Counted from the first letter of the stretch, positions 1-9,905 are shown. The stretch: 38,071 bases of DNA from Chara braunii (GCA_003427395.1 BFEA01000357.1:415642-453712), one strand, 5' to 3'. Numbers and translations are program-made. The notes: generated by a model from the letters alone, not told the origin.

Positions 1-105
1 AGGCAGGCTTCTCGGAGCCCGCTCACTCTTATCACCTATTATATATTATTATTATGGCGATAAGGCAGGCTTCTTAGAGCCTCGCTCACTCTTATCGCCT
101 AGTAC
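1..105 (-). repeat. Two units of the class-a stem-loop array (E0)
   Basis: Two direct repeats of about 50 bp separated by an ATT-rich spacer. The complete unit (about 55-102) folds by pairing GGCGATAAG with CTTATCGCC (outer stem) and AGGCT with AGCCT (inner stem). The first unit has the same layout with a GATAAG/CTTATC-type outer stem and is cut by the window edge. On the minus strand the inner stem of that unit is GGGCT/AGCCT, a G-T pair. These are the same units as the nine-member array at 34211-34756. Confidence 0.7.
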
Positions 106-778
106 ATATTATTGTGCTTGACGCTCAGTCCAAAGTCCTGGACCATCCGGAAGCTTCACTAGTACCTTTCCAGTGTGGGAAAATAGGAAAAACTGACAGT
201 TTTCCCAGGCGTCTGAATTTTCGGAGGTCGGGCCCGACGATGACCGCCATTGATAAATCTGATCGGCGACCATCGTTTCGTTTCGGCCGCTGCAAAGGTT
301 GGATGCCTACCCGAGACCCGCTATTTTCCAATTGGCAAAGGTACTGGTGGTTTAAGACCATGTAGGTGGGTCACATGCGACTTGCACCTCATGTCTGAAA
401 TTCTCTCGCCTGCTCCTTGGCTGAGTTATTTTGGACCTTTAGGAATACGTTGGTATGGGTTAGTCATATGATAAAGATTGGTTGAGACAATTCATCAATT
501 CAAGATCTGGTCATATTACTCATAAGTTTGACAAAAATACTTAGGATCCCCACCCCCTTTATCTCATGGTCAAGTAACCTATAAGCGAGGGAAGACTGTT
601 AGAAGTCCATCCCCCCCTTTGTTCTTCATACCTCAAGGAAACATTCACGTAGCGAGACTGATTCGACAGTTCTCGTTCCCGCCACGCTTGCCAATAATAA
701 TTAAATACCCCAATCAGATCACGCCTTTCTCCCCTTGCTCCAGCATCATTGTTTGCTTTTCTGACCTCAGGTTTAATT

Positions 779-884
779 CTGAAAGACCCCTCGTCTCGAC
801 GTACCCTCTTTACTATCATAGTCATAGGTATCTACCTAAAGGTTATAGATTTAGGGTTTAGGGTTTATGTCGAATCGTACGTAC
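779..884 (-). other. Candidate 106-bp GT-AG intron in E0
   Basis: On the minus strand hairpin P is followed by GAG|GTACG, and 106 bp later by TTTCAG|AATTAAACC. The same donor and acceptor positions occur in E1 (9792-9905) and E2 (26814-26915). The gap holds two tandem plant telomere-type heptamers (CCCTAAA on the minus strand, near 855-875), as does the matching gap in E3. Splicing is inferred from position and consensus only. Confidence 0.5.
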
Positions 885-957
885 CTCACTGTTCCCTGCT
901 TCTAGAGTTCCGCCTGAACTCCGGCAGAGCTCCCGCAATCGCCCTGTCACAGGTCTT
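885..957 (-). other. Hairpin module P of E0
   Basis: The minus strand reads GGGCGATTGCGGGAG, then CTGC and GGAGTTC, a short loop, GAACTCT and GCAG. GAGTTC pairs with GAACTC, and CTGC with GCAG; the next pair is a C-A mismatch here. The same module stands at 9736-9791, 26752-26813 and 33534-33598 with different but still pairing stem bases. Confidence 0.7.
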
Positions 958-1225
958 TGCTCAATCCATATTAATTGTCTGAATCTTAAGGTTGACAAAA
1001 TATCAGCGTTACCTTAAGGGAAACACATCTATTAGAGTTGAAAAGAGCCCGTATTTTGAGGGAACCGAACAACTGATAAGAATGAGGAAGAATGGAGGAG
1101 GCAGGCTCAATAAGGCCTTCTCTCCTCTCCAATCTCCCGCATTCTCCTACACCTGCTCCTTCACCCTATCTTATGATATCAAGTGGTCAATAATAATATT
1201 AAGGATAATAATAATCTAATTAATA

Positions 1226-1768
1226 ATAGTTTTACCCTACCAATGGCTTACATTGTGCAAGGACTGAGAGAGGGGGGGGATAATGTATATTGTCATCAAC
1301 CACCTTTCCTCTCTTTGCGGACAAACACAAGGAATACAATGTCGCTTATTAGTAAGGCTCTCTGCGTAGGTCTGGCTCCTCTACTAGCCTATATTACAAC
1401 GTGTAACCGGAGTCACGTCTCCGCTGAGGACCATGCACATGATGACAATACCTATGTAGGTTTCCATTAGACCAAGTGTATTTTTTCTCCCTCTCTCACA
1501 CTTCACATTGTGTCTTTCCTTCCCAAGAACCCCACTAATCTACCATCCCAGCACCCTGCAGTTCGGCTACGGCCGCTATATCTTCGTTTCCCGGCAGCCC
1601 CCTTCTTCTCCTCGGTGTCTTTGTGCATGCTCGAATAGCGAGCTCGCTTAGGTCAAGGTGGCAGCGCGGCAGTATGACCGCATTGCTTGCCCAGACACCG
1701 CCTTCACTTAGGGCGGACACGAGGCCAACTAGAATCACAAGCTACCGGAATATCAGTACCCACAGTAG
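1226..1768. other. No recognised gene; flank of repeat Y1
   Basis: No ORF of note (longest about 95 codons, low complexity). The 18-nt string at 1699-1716 is repeated exactly on the opposite strand at 31923-31940. In both places it lies about 50-100 bp from an (AAT/ATT)-rich tract, so this stretch is probably the left part of a dispersed repeat. Confidence 0.4.
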
Positions 1769-1769
1769 A

Positions 1770-1830
<61 letters not shown>

Positions 1831-1831
1831 T
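1769..1831. repeat. (AAT)n microsatellite
   Basis: About 20 uninterrupted ATA/AAT units. It sits exactly at the left edge of repeat Y1. Confidence 0.95.
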
Positions 1832-2020
1832 AAGGAATATGAGTGTGAACGGTATATAGGAAACCAAGTCACACAAATGCTCAAGTAGAGAGGAATAGAT
1901 AGGGCGCAATAGCCCTTAGGGTCCATAAAAATAGGGCAACATAAAGGAACAATGAGCCCACGCTCGTGCCGATGGCCACATCAGTACCGTATTCAAGATC
2001 ATTTTCTATGTCTGGCTCCA
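1832..2020 (+). repeat. Dispersed repeat Y, copy 1
   Basis: Starts directly after (AAT)n with AGGAATATGAGTGTGAA and continues for about 190 bp. The segment at 14574-14770 starts the same way after its own (ATA)n and stays alignable by eye, including the shared stretches around CAATGAG and TATTCAAG. No coding potential seen. Family unknown. Confidence 0.65.
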
Positions 2021-3050
2021 GTGCTCTGGTATGTCTGTGTAGGCAGGTTACTGTGTACGTACGATCGTTACAGCGATTGCGTGTGCGTATCACGGGATCT
2101 GCCCGTATCATCATGTCTATGTATGTCACAACATTGGTGTCACGCTACCATGACTGTGTATTTATATGTCCGTGCATGACCATTGCCTGTTTTGTCTTTT
2201 CTCAGTCTTCCTTTGACTGCGCTTCTTTATTTGTCTGTTTGTCTGTCTCAGTCTTGCTGGTCCCTGTTCGTGTCTCCCCCACGTGTGTCACAACATATTT
2301 GCTTCACCATGTATGTATCATTGTGACTGTGTCACCGTGTCATTGGGCCTTTGTCCTTGTATGCCGTGAGTCTGCGCGTCACAGTGTCTGTTACAGTTTT
2401 TATGTCATCGTGACCACGTCTTGTGTCACCATGAATGTGACACTGTGTCAGTGTGCGGAACACCGTGTATGTGTTTATGTCACAGTGTTTGCATGAGTCC
2501 CACCGTGTACGTGCCTGTCCCACGTTGTACACGCATGTCCCACTGTGTATACGTATTTGTCACAGTGTGACAGTGTCTGTTTCAGTGTCCGTGTGTCACA
2601 GTATCCGTGTGTGCCACAGTATTTGTGTGTGGATCATAGTCTGTGTGTGCTTTTGTTGTGTGTGCGTGTGTGTCACAGTGTCTGTGTTACCGTGACTGTG
2701 ACTGTGCACTGCGTGTTCGAGTCAATGTGTATCCGTGTACTACGTGTCCGTGCACTCTGTATGCAACACCGTGCCTATTTCCCGTAATTCTCACGAACGA
2801 GCCATCTGTTCAAACGCAGTTGGGTAGCCCTTATATTGACTGGGCGGATCTTTGACTCTTCTACTGTATCTGGCTTGATAGGTACTCAGCGTCATATGCC
2901 TGCGACCAGCCTGTACCAAACTGTGGCCCCGGTTTCTGTCCTTGTATTGTGTCTGTCTGTCCGAGTTCGTCTGTCATTTGTTTATGTCTGTCTTTATGAC
3001 TGCATTTGTCTGTTCCTTTCTGCACCCCTTTCGACTGTGTGTTTGTCGGT
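2021..3050. repeat. Degenerate GT-rich satellite (TGTGTCACAGTG type)
   Basis: A long stretch of imperfect GTGTCACAGTGT, CCGTGTATGTGTC and CTGTCTGTC motifs, strongest at 2020-2790 and weaker to about 3050. Because GTGTCACAGTGTGACAC-like words are partly self-complementary, short ORFs open in several frames (up to 176 codons). Their compositions follow the repeat, so they are not called as genes. The right edge abuts the truncated pol sequence. Confidence 0.75.
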
Positions 3051-3065
3051 TTTGTGTCTGACCAA

Positions 3066-4313
3066 CTGACCGTTGTCGGCGCGAATACCCTGACAAGGGT
3101 ATCTGCCCTAGTCTTTGCAAGTGATAGGGCTCAAATGATGAGGGATCGATACTTGGTGAGAGACGATCATCTCTTCGTAAAGAGGCAGGTAGGGAATCCA
3201 AGGAGAGTCGTATGTGGCCGAAACCGCCAGATCGATGTTATAACTGCGCTTCATGATGGCATTGTGGGAGGACATCGGGGGATTACTGCCACATATGCCA
3301 AAATAAGTGAGTTGTATTATTCGGACGGGATGATGGAGATGGTTGGTAAGTTTTGCCGATCCTGCGTACCTTGCCAAGAGCAGTCTTGTCTAAGGCCTGG
3401 AAAGTCGCTGCATCCAAGGCTGGAAAGGGAAGTAGGGGCCGTAGTACACCTCGACTTGTTATTCATGCCCCTCGGAGATCATGACTACAACTATATCTTC
3501 GATGCACGCGACAACCTATCTGGGTTCATAGATGGGCGAGTCATCCGTGCGAAGACAGGACCAGTCCTGGTTAGTTGCATCGAGGAGTATTACCTGCGAT
3601 ATCCTTTCATCAGAGAGTTCGTGATGGACAGGGGATCGGAATTCACTTGCCAGGAGGTGCAAAAATTGTTGTCACGGTATGGTGTGGTAGCTAACTACAC
3701 CACGGCCGCGCACCCCCAGGCGAATGCCCCAGTGGAAAGAGGGCACCGTACCATTACGGCTCTACTGGCCAAATAGACTGAAGGTAAGCCCAATCAGTGG
3801 TCAAGGTATCTAAGGGCAACTTTCTTCGTCGAGAACATTACGGTGAAAATGACCACTAAGTACGCGCCGACCACACTATGGTATGGAAGGCACGCTACCT
3901 TCCCGATCGAGAGCTTCCTGAAAACTTGGAGGCGCCAGGATTTGGAAGTCAATCTATCTTTCGAGGAATTGCTCGATATTCGGGCATGGCAAGTGGGTGC
4001 GATTCAAGAAAGGGTCCAGGAGGCATCCAACCAAGTGGAGAGGAGTCGTATGGATGATAAGGCCCGCTGGGATCAATCTACTCGGGTGAGGAAGGTACCC
4101 TTAGTAGTTGGGGACATCGTACTCCTATACGATTCATCCTTGGAGAAGCAGTGGTCCAGGAAGCTGGACAAAAGGTGGTTAGGTCCCTACCAGATCGTGC
4201 GATGTGGAGAGTTCGGCGCATATCAAATTGAGGAGTTGAATGGAACAGAGTGGAAAGATTGGGTGTCAGGAACCAGACTGAAGAAGTTTGTGGCAAGAGA
4301 AGAGGTGAGATAG
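3066..4313 (+). pseudogene. Ty3/gypsy integrase, interrupted by one in-frame TAG
   Basis: Integrase inserts retrotransposon cDNA into the genome. Seen in order: an HHCC zinc-binding domain (LHDG, GGHRG, then FCRSC and VPC, with CX2C spacing); the RNase-H-fold core with D in HLDLLF, D in VMDRGSEF and E in PVERGH, the last two separated by exactly 35 residues (D,D-35-E); and, after the stop, a C-terminal part with WLGPYQIV, the GPY/F module typical of Ty3/gypsy integrases. The frame is the same before and after a single TAG at 3774-3776, which falls shortly after the catalytic E, so translation would lose the C-terminal domain. The nominal start of the second half (3843) is a GTG inside conserved sequence, not a real start. 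The gene ends at TAG 4311-4313, directly touching the next ATG. Confidence 0.9.
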
Positions 4314-6593
4314 ATGATCCAACTCCCCTTAGAGCAGGACAGACAGGCTAGCAGGCTAGAGGGATTGCCTGATGCATGTGCTTGGGTTGGCCTGAGTTGC
4401 CTCATTATCGCCTGTGTGCTTACCCCAGCATGTGCCTGTTGTCTCCTTCACCTGTTGTGCAGGTCTGACTTTGCGAAGACAGCCATGCCAAGAGGAGGGA
4501 GGGGGACACGGCCGCCGCGGAGGCCGTTGGGAGCTTCAGGAGGATACGAGCGGCATAGGCCTTACCCCCGAACGAGCACGCTAGTGTATGACGACAGGGA
4601 TATTGAGTTATTCCTGGACGAGTTCTGGGGGTACGCTGATCATATGGGATGGACCGTGACCCAGACGATTGAGAGGTTGAGGGGCGTTGGCAGGTTCGCA
4701 GAGCCCATCGCTCAGATCCATAGGGAGGCGAGGACGAGGTCAGAGGTGGAGGCAAGGATGCAGAAACTACGACCATCACCTGTTGGACCGAATGGCAGGC
4801 CTATTCGCTTGGAAATTGGGAATGCAGAGGAGTTCATCCCTGCGTTCGAACAGTTCATGCACAACCAAGGCATATTGAGGGACGAGTGGGCGACGACACT
4901 ACCCCTATGGACTCGGAAAGCGGAAAGGCCTTTAGCCAGACAGATCAGGGATATGGCCCGAGATTGGGAGGGCTGCAGGGCACATTTGAGGGCGGCATTC
5001 CGACAACCAGAGCCGCCTCAACCCAAAGTCGAGAGACGCCTGAGGAGCGGGAGGCAGAGGGACCCTGAGCCCGCCGAGACCAGACCGTCACGAAGGGGAC
5101 GGAAGGCACTTGCACGTAGAGAAGGGGAAACGGTACCTGAGACTAAGAGGAATGGGGCGTACCCCGAGTGCGGATTGGGGCCAGTGGGGTTTCATCATTT
5201 TATTGAAGGTGGGCTGAGAGGATCTCCGCTGCCTACACAGGAGGAGGTGCCAACATCTGGAGGGCCTTTGCAGGAGCTGGAAGCACATTTGGACGTCTCC
5301 CAGTGGAGAGTACCGCCAATGAGTGAGAAGCACGTTGAACCAATTGAGGAAGTGCCACGAGAAGAAGTTCCGAGCCCTGGACATGAGAAGGGACCAAGTG
5401 CTGGAGGAGGCGGTGCTGAGGATGAGGTCATAGAGGTTGAGGAGGATACCCCTCCTCAGACGCCAGTTGTGGGCCTGAGGCTTGGGAGCCCGTCGGGGGA
5501 CGCACCCAGCAGAGGAGAGGGATCACAAAAGGAGGAGGTCACAACAGCACTGCCAGAGACAGTCCCGTCGCCAGAGGAAACGAAAGAAGGTGAAGTTGAG
5601 AGAGTCGGTCTAAGAAGGGAAGCAGATACCTTGATTGACAGTCATCTGGCCGCTCATGCCTTGGAGCATCCTGATCTGGAGGAGCCCATGCCTGTGGAGT
5701 TGCCTCATGAGCCATGTCAGGCCGAGAGAGAGGTGGGAGCAGAGGTCCTAGAGGAGGCCGACCGCCGCACAGAGGAGAGAGTACCCGCAGAGGAAACAGT
5801 TGAGGAGAAGAGGGCCAGAGTGGAGAGACGTTGGGAGGAGATTGGGCAGGAAAGACAGAGATTGGAAGAAGCAGGAGTGCTCCCAGATCCACCCCCGCCC
5901 TACAGGCCGTATGGACTCAGGGAGATGTGGGGGGAGTTCTTGGAGCAATACGGCAAGAGTTTAACGGCTCCAGACAGGGCAGAAATCGAGACCTCAAGGA
6001 AGGCAAATGAGTACGTGGACCGGAGGATCCGCTCCCTATCCAAGACCTCCTTCAACAGATATATGATGTTGGAGGCAAATCTGAGAGGTAAGGAGTTGAG
6101 AGAGACAGGTATTGAGGCACGATTGGAGGCCGTCGAGGCAGAGGTCCACGAGCTCAGAACTTTGGTGGCTAGTCAGACCGCCATTATTAAGGATTTGAGG
6201 CAGCAGCGTCGAAGCGGCGTGGATGGGGCAGAAAGCAGTAGGCAGGGAGAGCAGAGGCAGCCAGGACAGGACCTTTCAGAGAAGCCACCCGCGGCTGATC
6301 CTTGGCAGGAGGCACCCATGGGGAGAGTCATTTTGGAACCTGAGGCGGCAAAGGCCAAGAGGGAAACAGAGAGGGAAGCCTTCGAATTCAGAGCCCCTAC
6401 GGAACTTGCTATACTGCCCACAGTAATGACAGGTCCCACCACGTCACCCTCAGTTGAGGAGGGACTACCGGCAGCCAGTGGCGAGCCAGTCCAAGGCTCA
6501 ACAAAGGGGGCTATGGATGTGTTGCTTGAGGTGGTACACACTACGCAGGAGGGCAAGCCGGCACGAGAGTCTAGTAGTTGCGTGCCTAGCTAG
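4314..6593 (+). CDS. Gag-like structural protein of the Ty3/gypsy element (759 aa)
   Basis: Intact 759-codon ORF whose ATG follows the integrase stop with no gap (TAGATG). Residues 22-50 are hydrophobic and cysteine-rich (possible membrane segment, or untranslated leader read in frame). A second ATG at 4485 starts MPRGGRG, basic and more gag-like, 20 nt after a TTGTGCAG that could be a splice acceptor. Residues about 96-151 and 171-229 resemble the helical capsid region of retrotransposon Gag and look like two diverged copies of each other. A long Pro/Glu-rich acidic middle follows. Heptad-like coiled coil is likely at about 500-525 and 555-632. No CCHC zinc knuckle is visible. Gag normally precedes pol, so a gag-like ORF after integrase is an odd order. 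It could also be an extra third ORF in the env position. It is not under nonsense decay, unlike integrase. Confidence 0.7.
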   Translation: MIQLPLEQDRQASRLEGLPDACAWVGLSCLIIACVLTPACACCLLHLLCRSDFAKTAMPRGGRGTRPPRRPLGASGGYERHRPYPRTSTLVYDDRDIELFLDEFWGYADHMGWTVTQTIERLRGVGRFAEPIAQIHREARTRSEVEARMQKLRPSPVGPNGRPIRLEIGNAEEFIPAFEQFMHNQGILRDEWATTLPLWTRKAERPLARQIRDMARDWEGCRAHLRAAFRQPEPPQPKVERRLRSGRQRDPEPAETRPSRRGRKALARREGETVPETKRNGAYPECGLGPVGFHHFIEGGLRGSPLPTQEEVPTSGGPLQELEAHLDVSQWRVPPMSEKHVEPIEEVPREEVPSPGHEKGPSAGGGGAEDEVIEVEEDTPPQTPVVGLRLGSPSGDAPSRGEGSQKEEVTTALPETVPSPEETKEGEVERVGLRREADTLIDSHLAAHALEHPDLEEPMPVELPHEPCQAEREVGAEVLEEADRRTEERVPAEETVEEKRARVERRWEEIGQERQRLEEAGVLPDPPPPYRPYGLREMWGEFLEQYGKSLTAPDRAEIETSRKANEYVDRRIRSLSKTSFNRYMMLEANLRGKELRETGIEARLEAVEAEVHELRTLVASQTAIIKDLRQQRRSGVDGAESSRQGEQRQPGQDLSEKPPAADPWQEAPMGRVILEPEAAKAKRETEREAFEFRAPTELAILPTVMTGPTTSPSVEEGLPAASGEPVQGSTKGAMDVLLEVVHTTQEGKPARESSSCVPS

Positions 6594-7080
6594 AAGAAGG
6601 ACCGAGGATAGGGCCGTTTTCATAGGTCGGGGGCTATGCAGCACCACTTTATATGGGATTCCGCGGAGGCCAATACCAGGCTTGGGATTAGACCTATAGG
6701 TTACGGTACTGGATTTACACAGCAGAGGTACAGGGTTCAAGGCCAGCAGGCGGCAGCACAGGAGCATTTGCGCATCGAAGAGCTGAGGGGTTGAGGGTCC
6801 CGCGGGACTATCCCCCTCAGTTTTGCTGGGGGAATCCGAACGCGGACCCGCCCGCTGCAAAAGTTTTTATGTTGATTATGCATTTGTATGTTTGTTTATT
6901 ATATTTTCTTTTTTTGTTTTTTTCTCTCTGTTTGGGCCGGTGCCGGCTCAGAGTTCGATCCGAGGAGTCCTGGTTACGGCCCACGTAAAAGAGACCTAGG
7001 AAGGTGTCGTGGAGGCCTCACCGTCTACTAATCTCGTATGCCCTTGTCGGTGCTAGTATTATGTTTTCTTTTATATATTA
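6594..7080. other. Tail of the retrotransposon, possible 3' LTR start
   Basis: After the gag-like ORF the sequence is GC-rich and non-coding. It contains a perfect 12-bp palindrome (GTCCCGCGGGAC, 6797-6808) followed by a CCCCC/GGGGG hairpin (6812-6832), then a T-rich stretch at 6890-6930. A polypurine tract and a TG...CA LTR pair cannot be established because only one end is present. Confidence 0.35.
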
Positions 7081-8879
7081 CTTTTTATGTCTGAACCCGC
7101 GAATTGCGACGAAGGCCTAGCCGTTGCAGCCTCCGGTCACGTCAGTCCGAAGGGTCAAGGTTGGGCAGCTACAATAACGAGGGGTCAGACCGTTGACTCT
7201 CCAAATGTGCGGAGAGGGCATGGCCCAGTCCCGATCTCTCATAGCCCTGTCGGCGGGAACTATATGGGACTAGGGGTGCCCAGGATCCGATGGGAGAAGG
7301 GTTGGGCGGTGGCCGACGGGACTATAAACCAAAGCACCTCGCACAGCCTTTCAAGTCATTCTTGCATGAGCTGGGCAGACGCGCTGTCACAACGAAGCGG
7401 GCGCGAGTGGCTTGTAGAGCCCAGGGATGAAATCGAGCGGGACAGTGTCGCCGGGTGAACCATTGTGTCGGGGCAGTGTCGGCCGAGGTAGTCGAGCGCA
7501 GAGTGAGAGGCTGTGAAGGCCGGAGCCGGGGCCGAGGGGACGGCTGTTAATGCACCAGGACGGAAAGCTGGGTTGGGTGCGGGCGGAGCATCAGTGACGG
7601 GAGCAGCTATGGCGGGGAAGCAAAAGCCATAGCCCGGCCGTTCTTGGACTGAATCAGGCGGGGAAGGGCTTGACAGAGGGGTTTTTAGGGTGGGCGAGTC
7701 AGGATCTGATGTTAGTTTTGGTAATGGAGTAGTAGATCAGGAGCGTGGGAGGAAAGGTGGTGCGCCGGGGTATGGCGGAGTGAAGGAAGAAGAAGGGGAA
7801 GGCGTACCTCGTCTGTTTTCAGTCGGTTTTGAGGAGGGAGAGAGCCTGTGCGAAGGCTTGGGGCATCGCAAGTGAACTAACGGCGTTGGATTTAGCGACG
7901 GGGCCAAGGCTTTGACGTTAGAGGGAAAGTGCACTGCGCGGAGGTATCAAGACTGGCAGATGTGATAGGAACGGGAAGGGGAGTTTTCACTCGATTCCTT
8001 GTGAAATCGGGTGAAATAAAATTGGAGGAAAGGGTCTCTAGTTGCTACGGATCTAATGGTAGCACTAGTTTCTACTCTAGAACGATAGTTCGACCGGGGA
8101 TTGTAGCACAAGCTGCGCCCGGAAGGAAGTTGGAGAAATCGAATGAACACTCCCGCGTTTTAACGGAGCTGCAGGCTAACAACGAAGGACAGAAGACTCA
8201 TCTGTAGCCTAAGTCGTCGCCTCGTCTAGCGATGGAAGAATCGCCCTCGCCATCTCGTGCATGCGTGTGATAAACTCGTGCACCTGGCTATATTCGAGTG
8301 GAAGATTCATTTGGGTTCGACCATCCTACCGGTCCGGGGTGGGGGACTCAGTCGCACAACGGAAAACCAACCCTCCGGTGCATTTGGCCCAAGTCATAGC
8401 AGGGGCTTCGCACTCAGTCCGTACTTTTGGCTGGTAAGTACTAAGCAGGGCTTCTCGGCCCGATTGTTGCGATCACAGCCGCGCACGTTGGAAGGAGGGT
8501 GTGAGCGCATACAGGGAGAGGGGCTGATCTTGGGGGCAGTCTACGAGACTGACAGCCTCAGGCAGTCAGGATACTGCTGTCGATGCTAGGGTGAGGGCAC
8601 TGCTGAATTACGGGCTGATCAGTTGGTGGAGATGCGGGACTGGGGGATGCAAGTGTGAGTTCGGGTCCGGCAGGCCGTCTCCTTTTTAACGGTCGGCCAA
8701 ACGGGGAGCAGCCGAGAGGTGACAAGTTGCGAGCAGATAGGAAGGGGGGGGGCTCGTACTTGTGGCGCCAAGCTGCAGGGTCGACGACCGACGAAGTAGG
8801 CAGTCTGCAATACCGGCGGTCGACAGTATTGCATGAACACACGACACGGTTACTGACCGATAGAGTGTGATTAGCCTGG
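7081..8879. other. GC-rich DNA, no recognised gene
   Basis: About 1.8 kb rich in GGG and GAGG words. Scattered short ORFs (up to 123 codons) show no domain, no consistent frame and no homologous copy elsewhere in the window. It may be the remainder of an LTR or an unrelated old repeat. Confidence 0.4.
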
Positions 8880-9400
8880 AGGTGGCTGGCGGCTACATAC
8901 TACAGCTAGAGGCAGCAAACAGTTGCTACTACTGATTGGTGATACAAGAGTTGTTGCCGTGGGTTACTATTGGCTATGAACACGCCGCGGCTGCTTACTG
9001 CTGCGGGCATGCTGCGGCTGGCGGCTACAAGCAGCTGCTGGTGATTGCCGCTATCGCTGGTGACTGTTGCACACTGCGGGTGACTGTATGCTGCTATTGG
9101 TGGTTACCGCTGCTGCAAGGGGTGGGGGCTACCACTGCCGGCCACCGCTGTATACTGCTGCCACAGTTACTGGATGCTGCCGCTGCTGTTGACCAAGCCT
9201 AGATTACTGGTGCACGCTGCGACGGATTACTGGACCCAACTGCGGGCTGCTGCTGGTTGGGCACAAGCTGCTGCTGCGTGGCTAACTGTTGCATCCTGAA
9301 TGGTGATTGTGGGTGATTACGGCCATTGCTGTTGCCCGCCGCTGAGTACTACTGCTGCCGCACCTAAGGGCTGATACAAGGTGGTGGGCGGCTGAAGTTG
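8880..9400. repeat. CTG/GCTG-rich degenerate tract
   Basis: Dense GCTGCTG, GGTGACTGTTGC and GCTGGTGATT words recur with irregular spacing. The 88-codon ORF at 8936 is Ala/Leu/Cys-rich purely because of this composition and is not called as a gene. It resembles a decayed trinucleotide-based minisatellite. Confidence 0.5.
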
Positions 9401-9735
9401 GGCTTAGAGGACCAGTTGGGCTTAGAGGAGTAGTTGGGCTTAGGGAGGGAGCTTGGGGCTACAAGTTGGAGGCGCGTCAGGAGGGGTTACTACGACAATT
9501 TGTCTTCACTGATCAAGCTGTCAGTTGGCCGCCATTGCGGGGCCCTCAGGCGATTGAAGACAACAAGGCCCTCTCTCGCGACTCTGAGAGCACCATTCTT
9601 GGATCTGAGAGTCTCAAAATCTTCTCTATCTGCCCTTCTCACTCTAAGTCTAGTCTGTGGGTTACGAGAGGAAGGCGGCAGGCGGGATTGTAACCCGTAG
9701 GACCGCAGAAAGACTCTGTGGGGAGTCAGCCCACT

Positions 9736-9791
9736 GATTGCGGGAGCTCTGCCGGAACCTAGGCAAGGTTCTGGAGGCAGGGAACCATCAG
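9736..9791 (+). other. Hairpin module P of E1
   Basis: GATTGCGGGAG is followed by CTGCC pairing with GGCAG (9749-9753 with 9776-9780), and inside it GGAACC pairing with GGTTCT. In E0, E2 and E3 the inner stem is GAGTTC with GAACTC/T. So E1 has changed both arms together. Confidence 0.75.
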
Positions 9792-9905
9792 GTAAACTAT
9801 CTCTATCTTTTGTACAACCCACTACACCCAGGTTTGCATACCCCCCCCCTATAGCTTGACTGATGTATGCATGCCTGTCCCTATGAATTTTTGCTTTCTC
9901 TTCAG
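9792..9905 (+). other. Candidate 114-bp GT-AG intron in E1
   Basis: ATCAG|GTAAAC lies directly after hairpin P, and CTTTCTCTTCAG|GACATAA ends the gap with a good pyrimidine tract. Position and length match E0 (106 bp) and E2 (102 bp). Confidence 0.55.

Larger units (their letters stand above)
1..1225 (-). other. E0: 5' part of a composite hairpin-rich element, minus strand
   Basis: Read on the minus strand this segment repeats the order seen in E3 (33245-36385): an ATT-rich head (about 1183-1225), a leader with the CCTCCTCCATTCT-like stretch, hairpin P (885-957), an intron-like gap (779-884), a region alignable by eye to E3, then the same stem-loop array type as E3 (1-105), where the window cuts it off. 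E0 and E3 are the same subtype in opposite orientation at the two ends of the window. No long ORF crosses it. The 88-aa and 78-aa minus-strand ORFs inside lie across the intron and spacer and resemble nothing I know. The element type is not one I recognise; the annotation rests on shared landmarks, not on a family match. Confidence 0.6.
3060..6900 (+). mobile_element. 5'-truncated Ty3/gypsy LTR retrotransposon
   Basis: The recognisable sequence begins around 3066, in what looks like the end of RNase H and the linker before integrase (residues TVVGANTLTRVSA, resembling the NxVADALSR motif of Ty3/gypsy pol). No gag, protease or reverse transcriptase lies upstream; the sequence passes straight into GT-rich satellite. 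Downstream come integrase, a gag-like ORF and then a GC-rich tail (6594-6900) with palindromes that could be the start of a 3' LTR. No second LTR is in the window, so the right boundary is a guess. The element cannot be autonomous: it lacks RT and carries a stop in integrase. Confidence 0.8.

Noticed and set aside
855-875. Interstitial telomere
   Set aside because: Only two heptamers, at the same place in two element copies, so a sequence motif of the element is more likely.
1966-2496. 176-codon ORF, Cys/Val/Ser-rich
   Set aside because: Composition simply follows the GT-rich satellite; neighbouring frames are also open.
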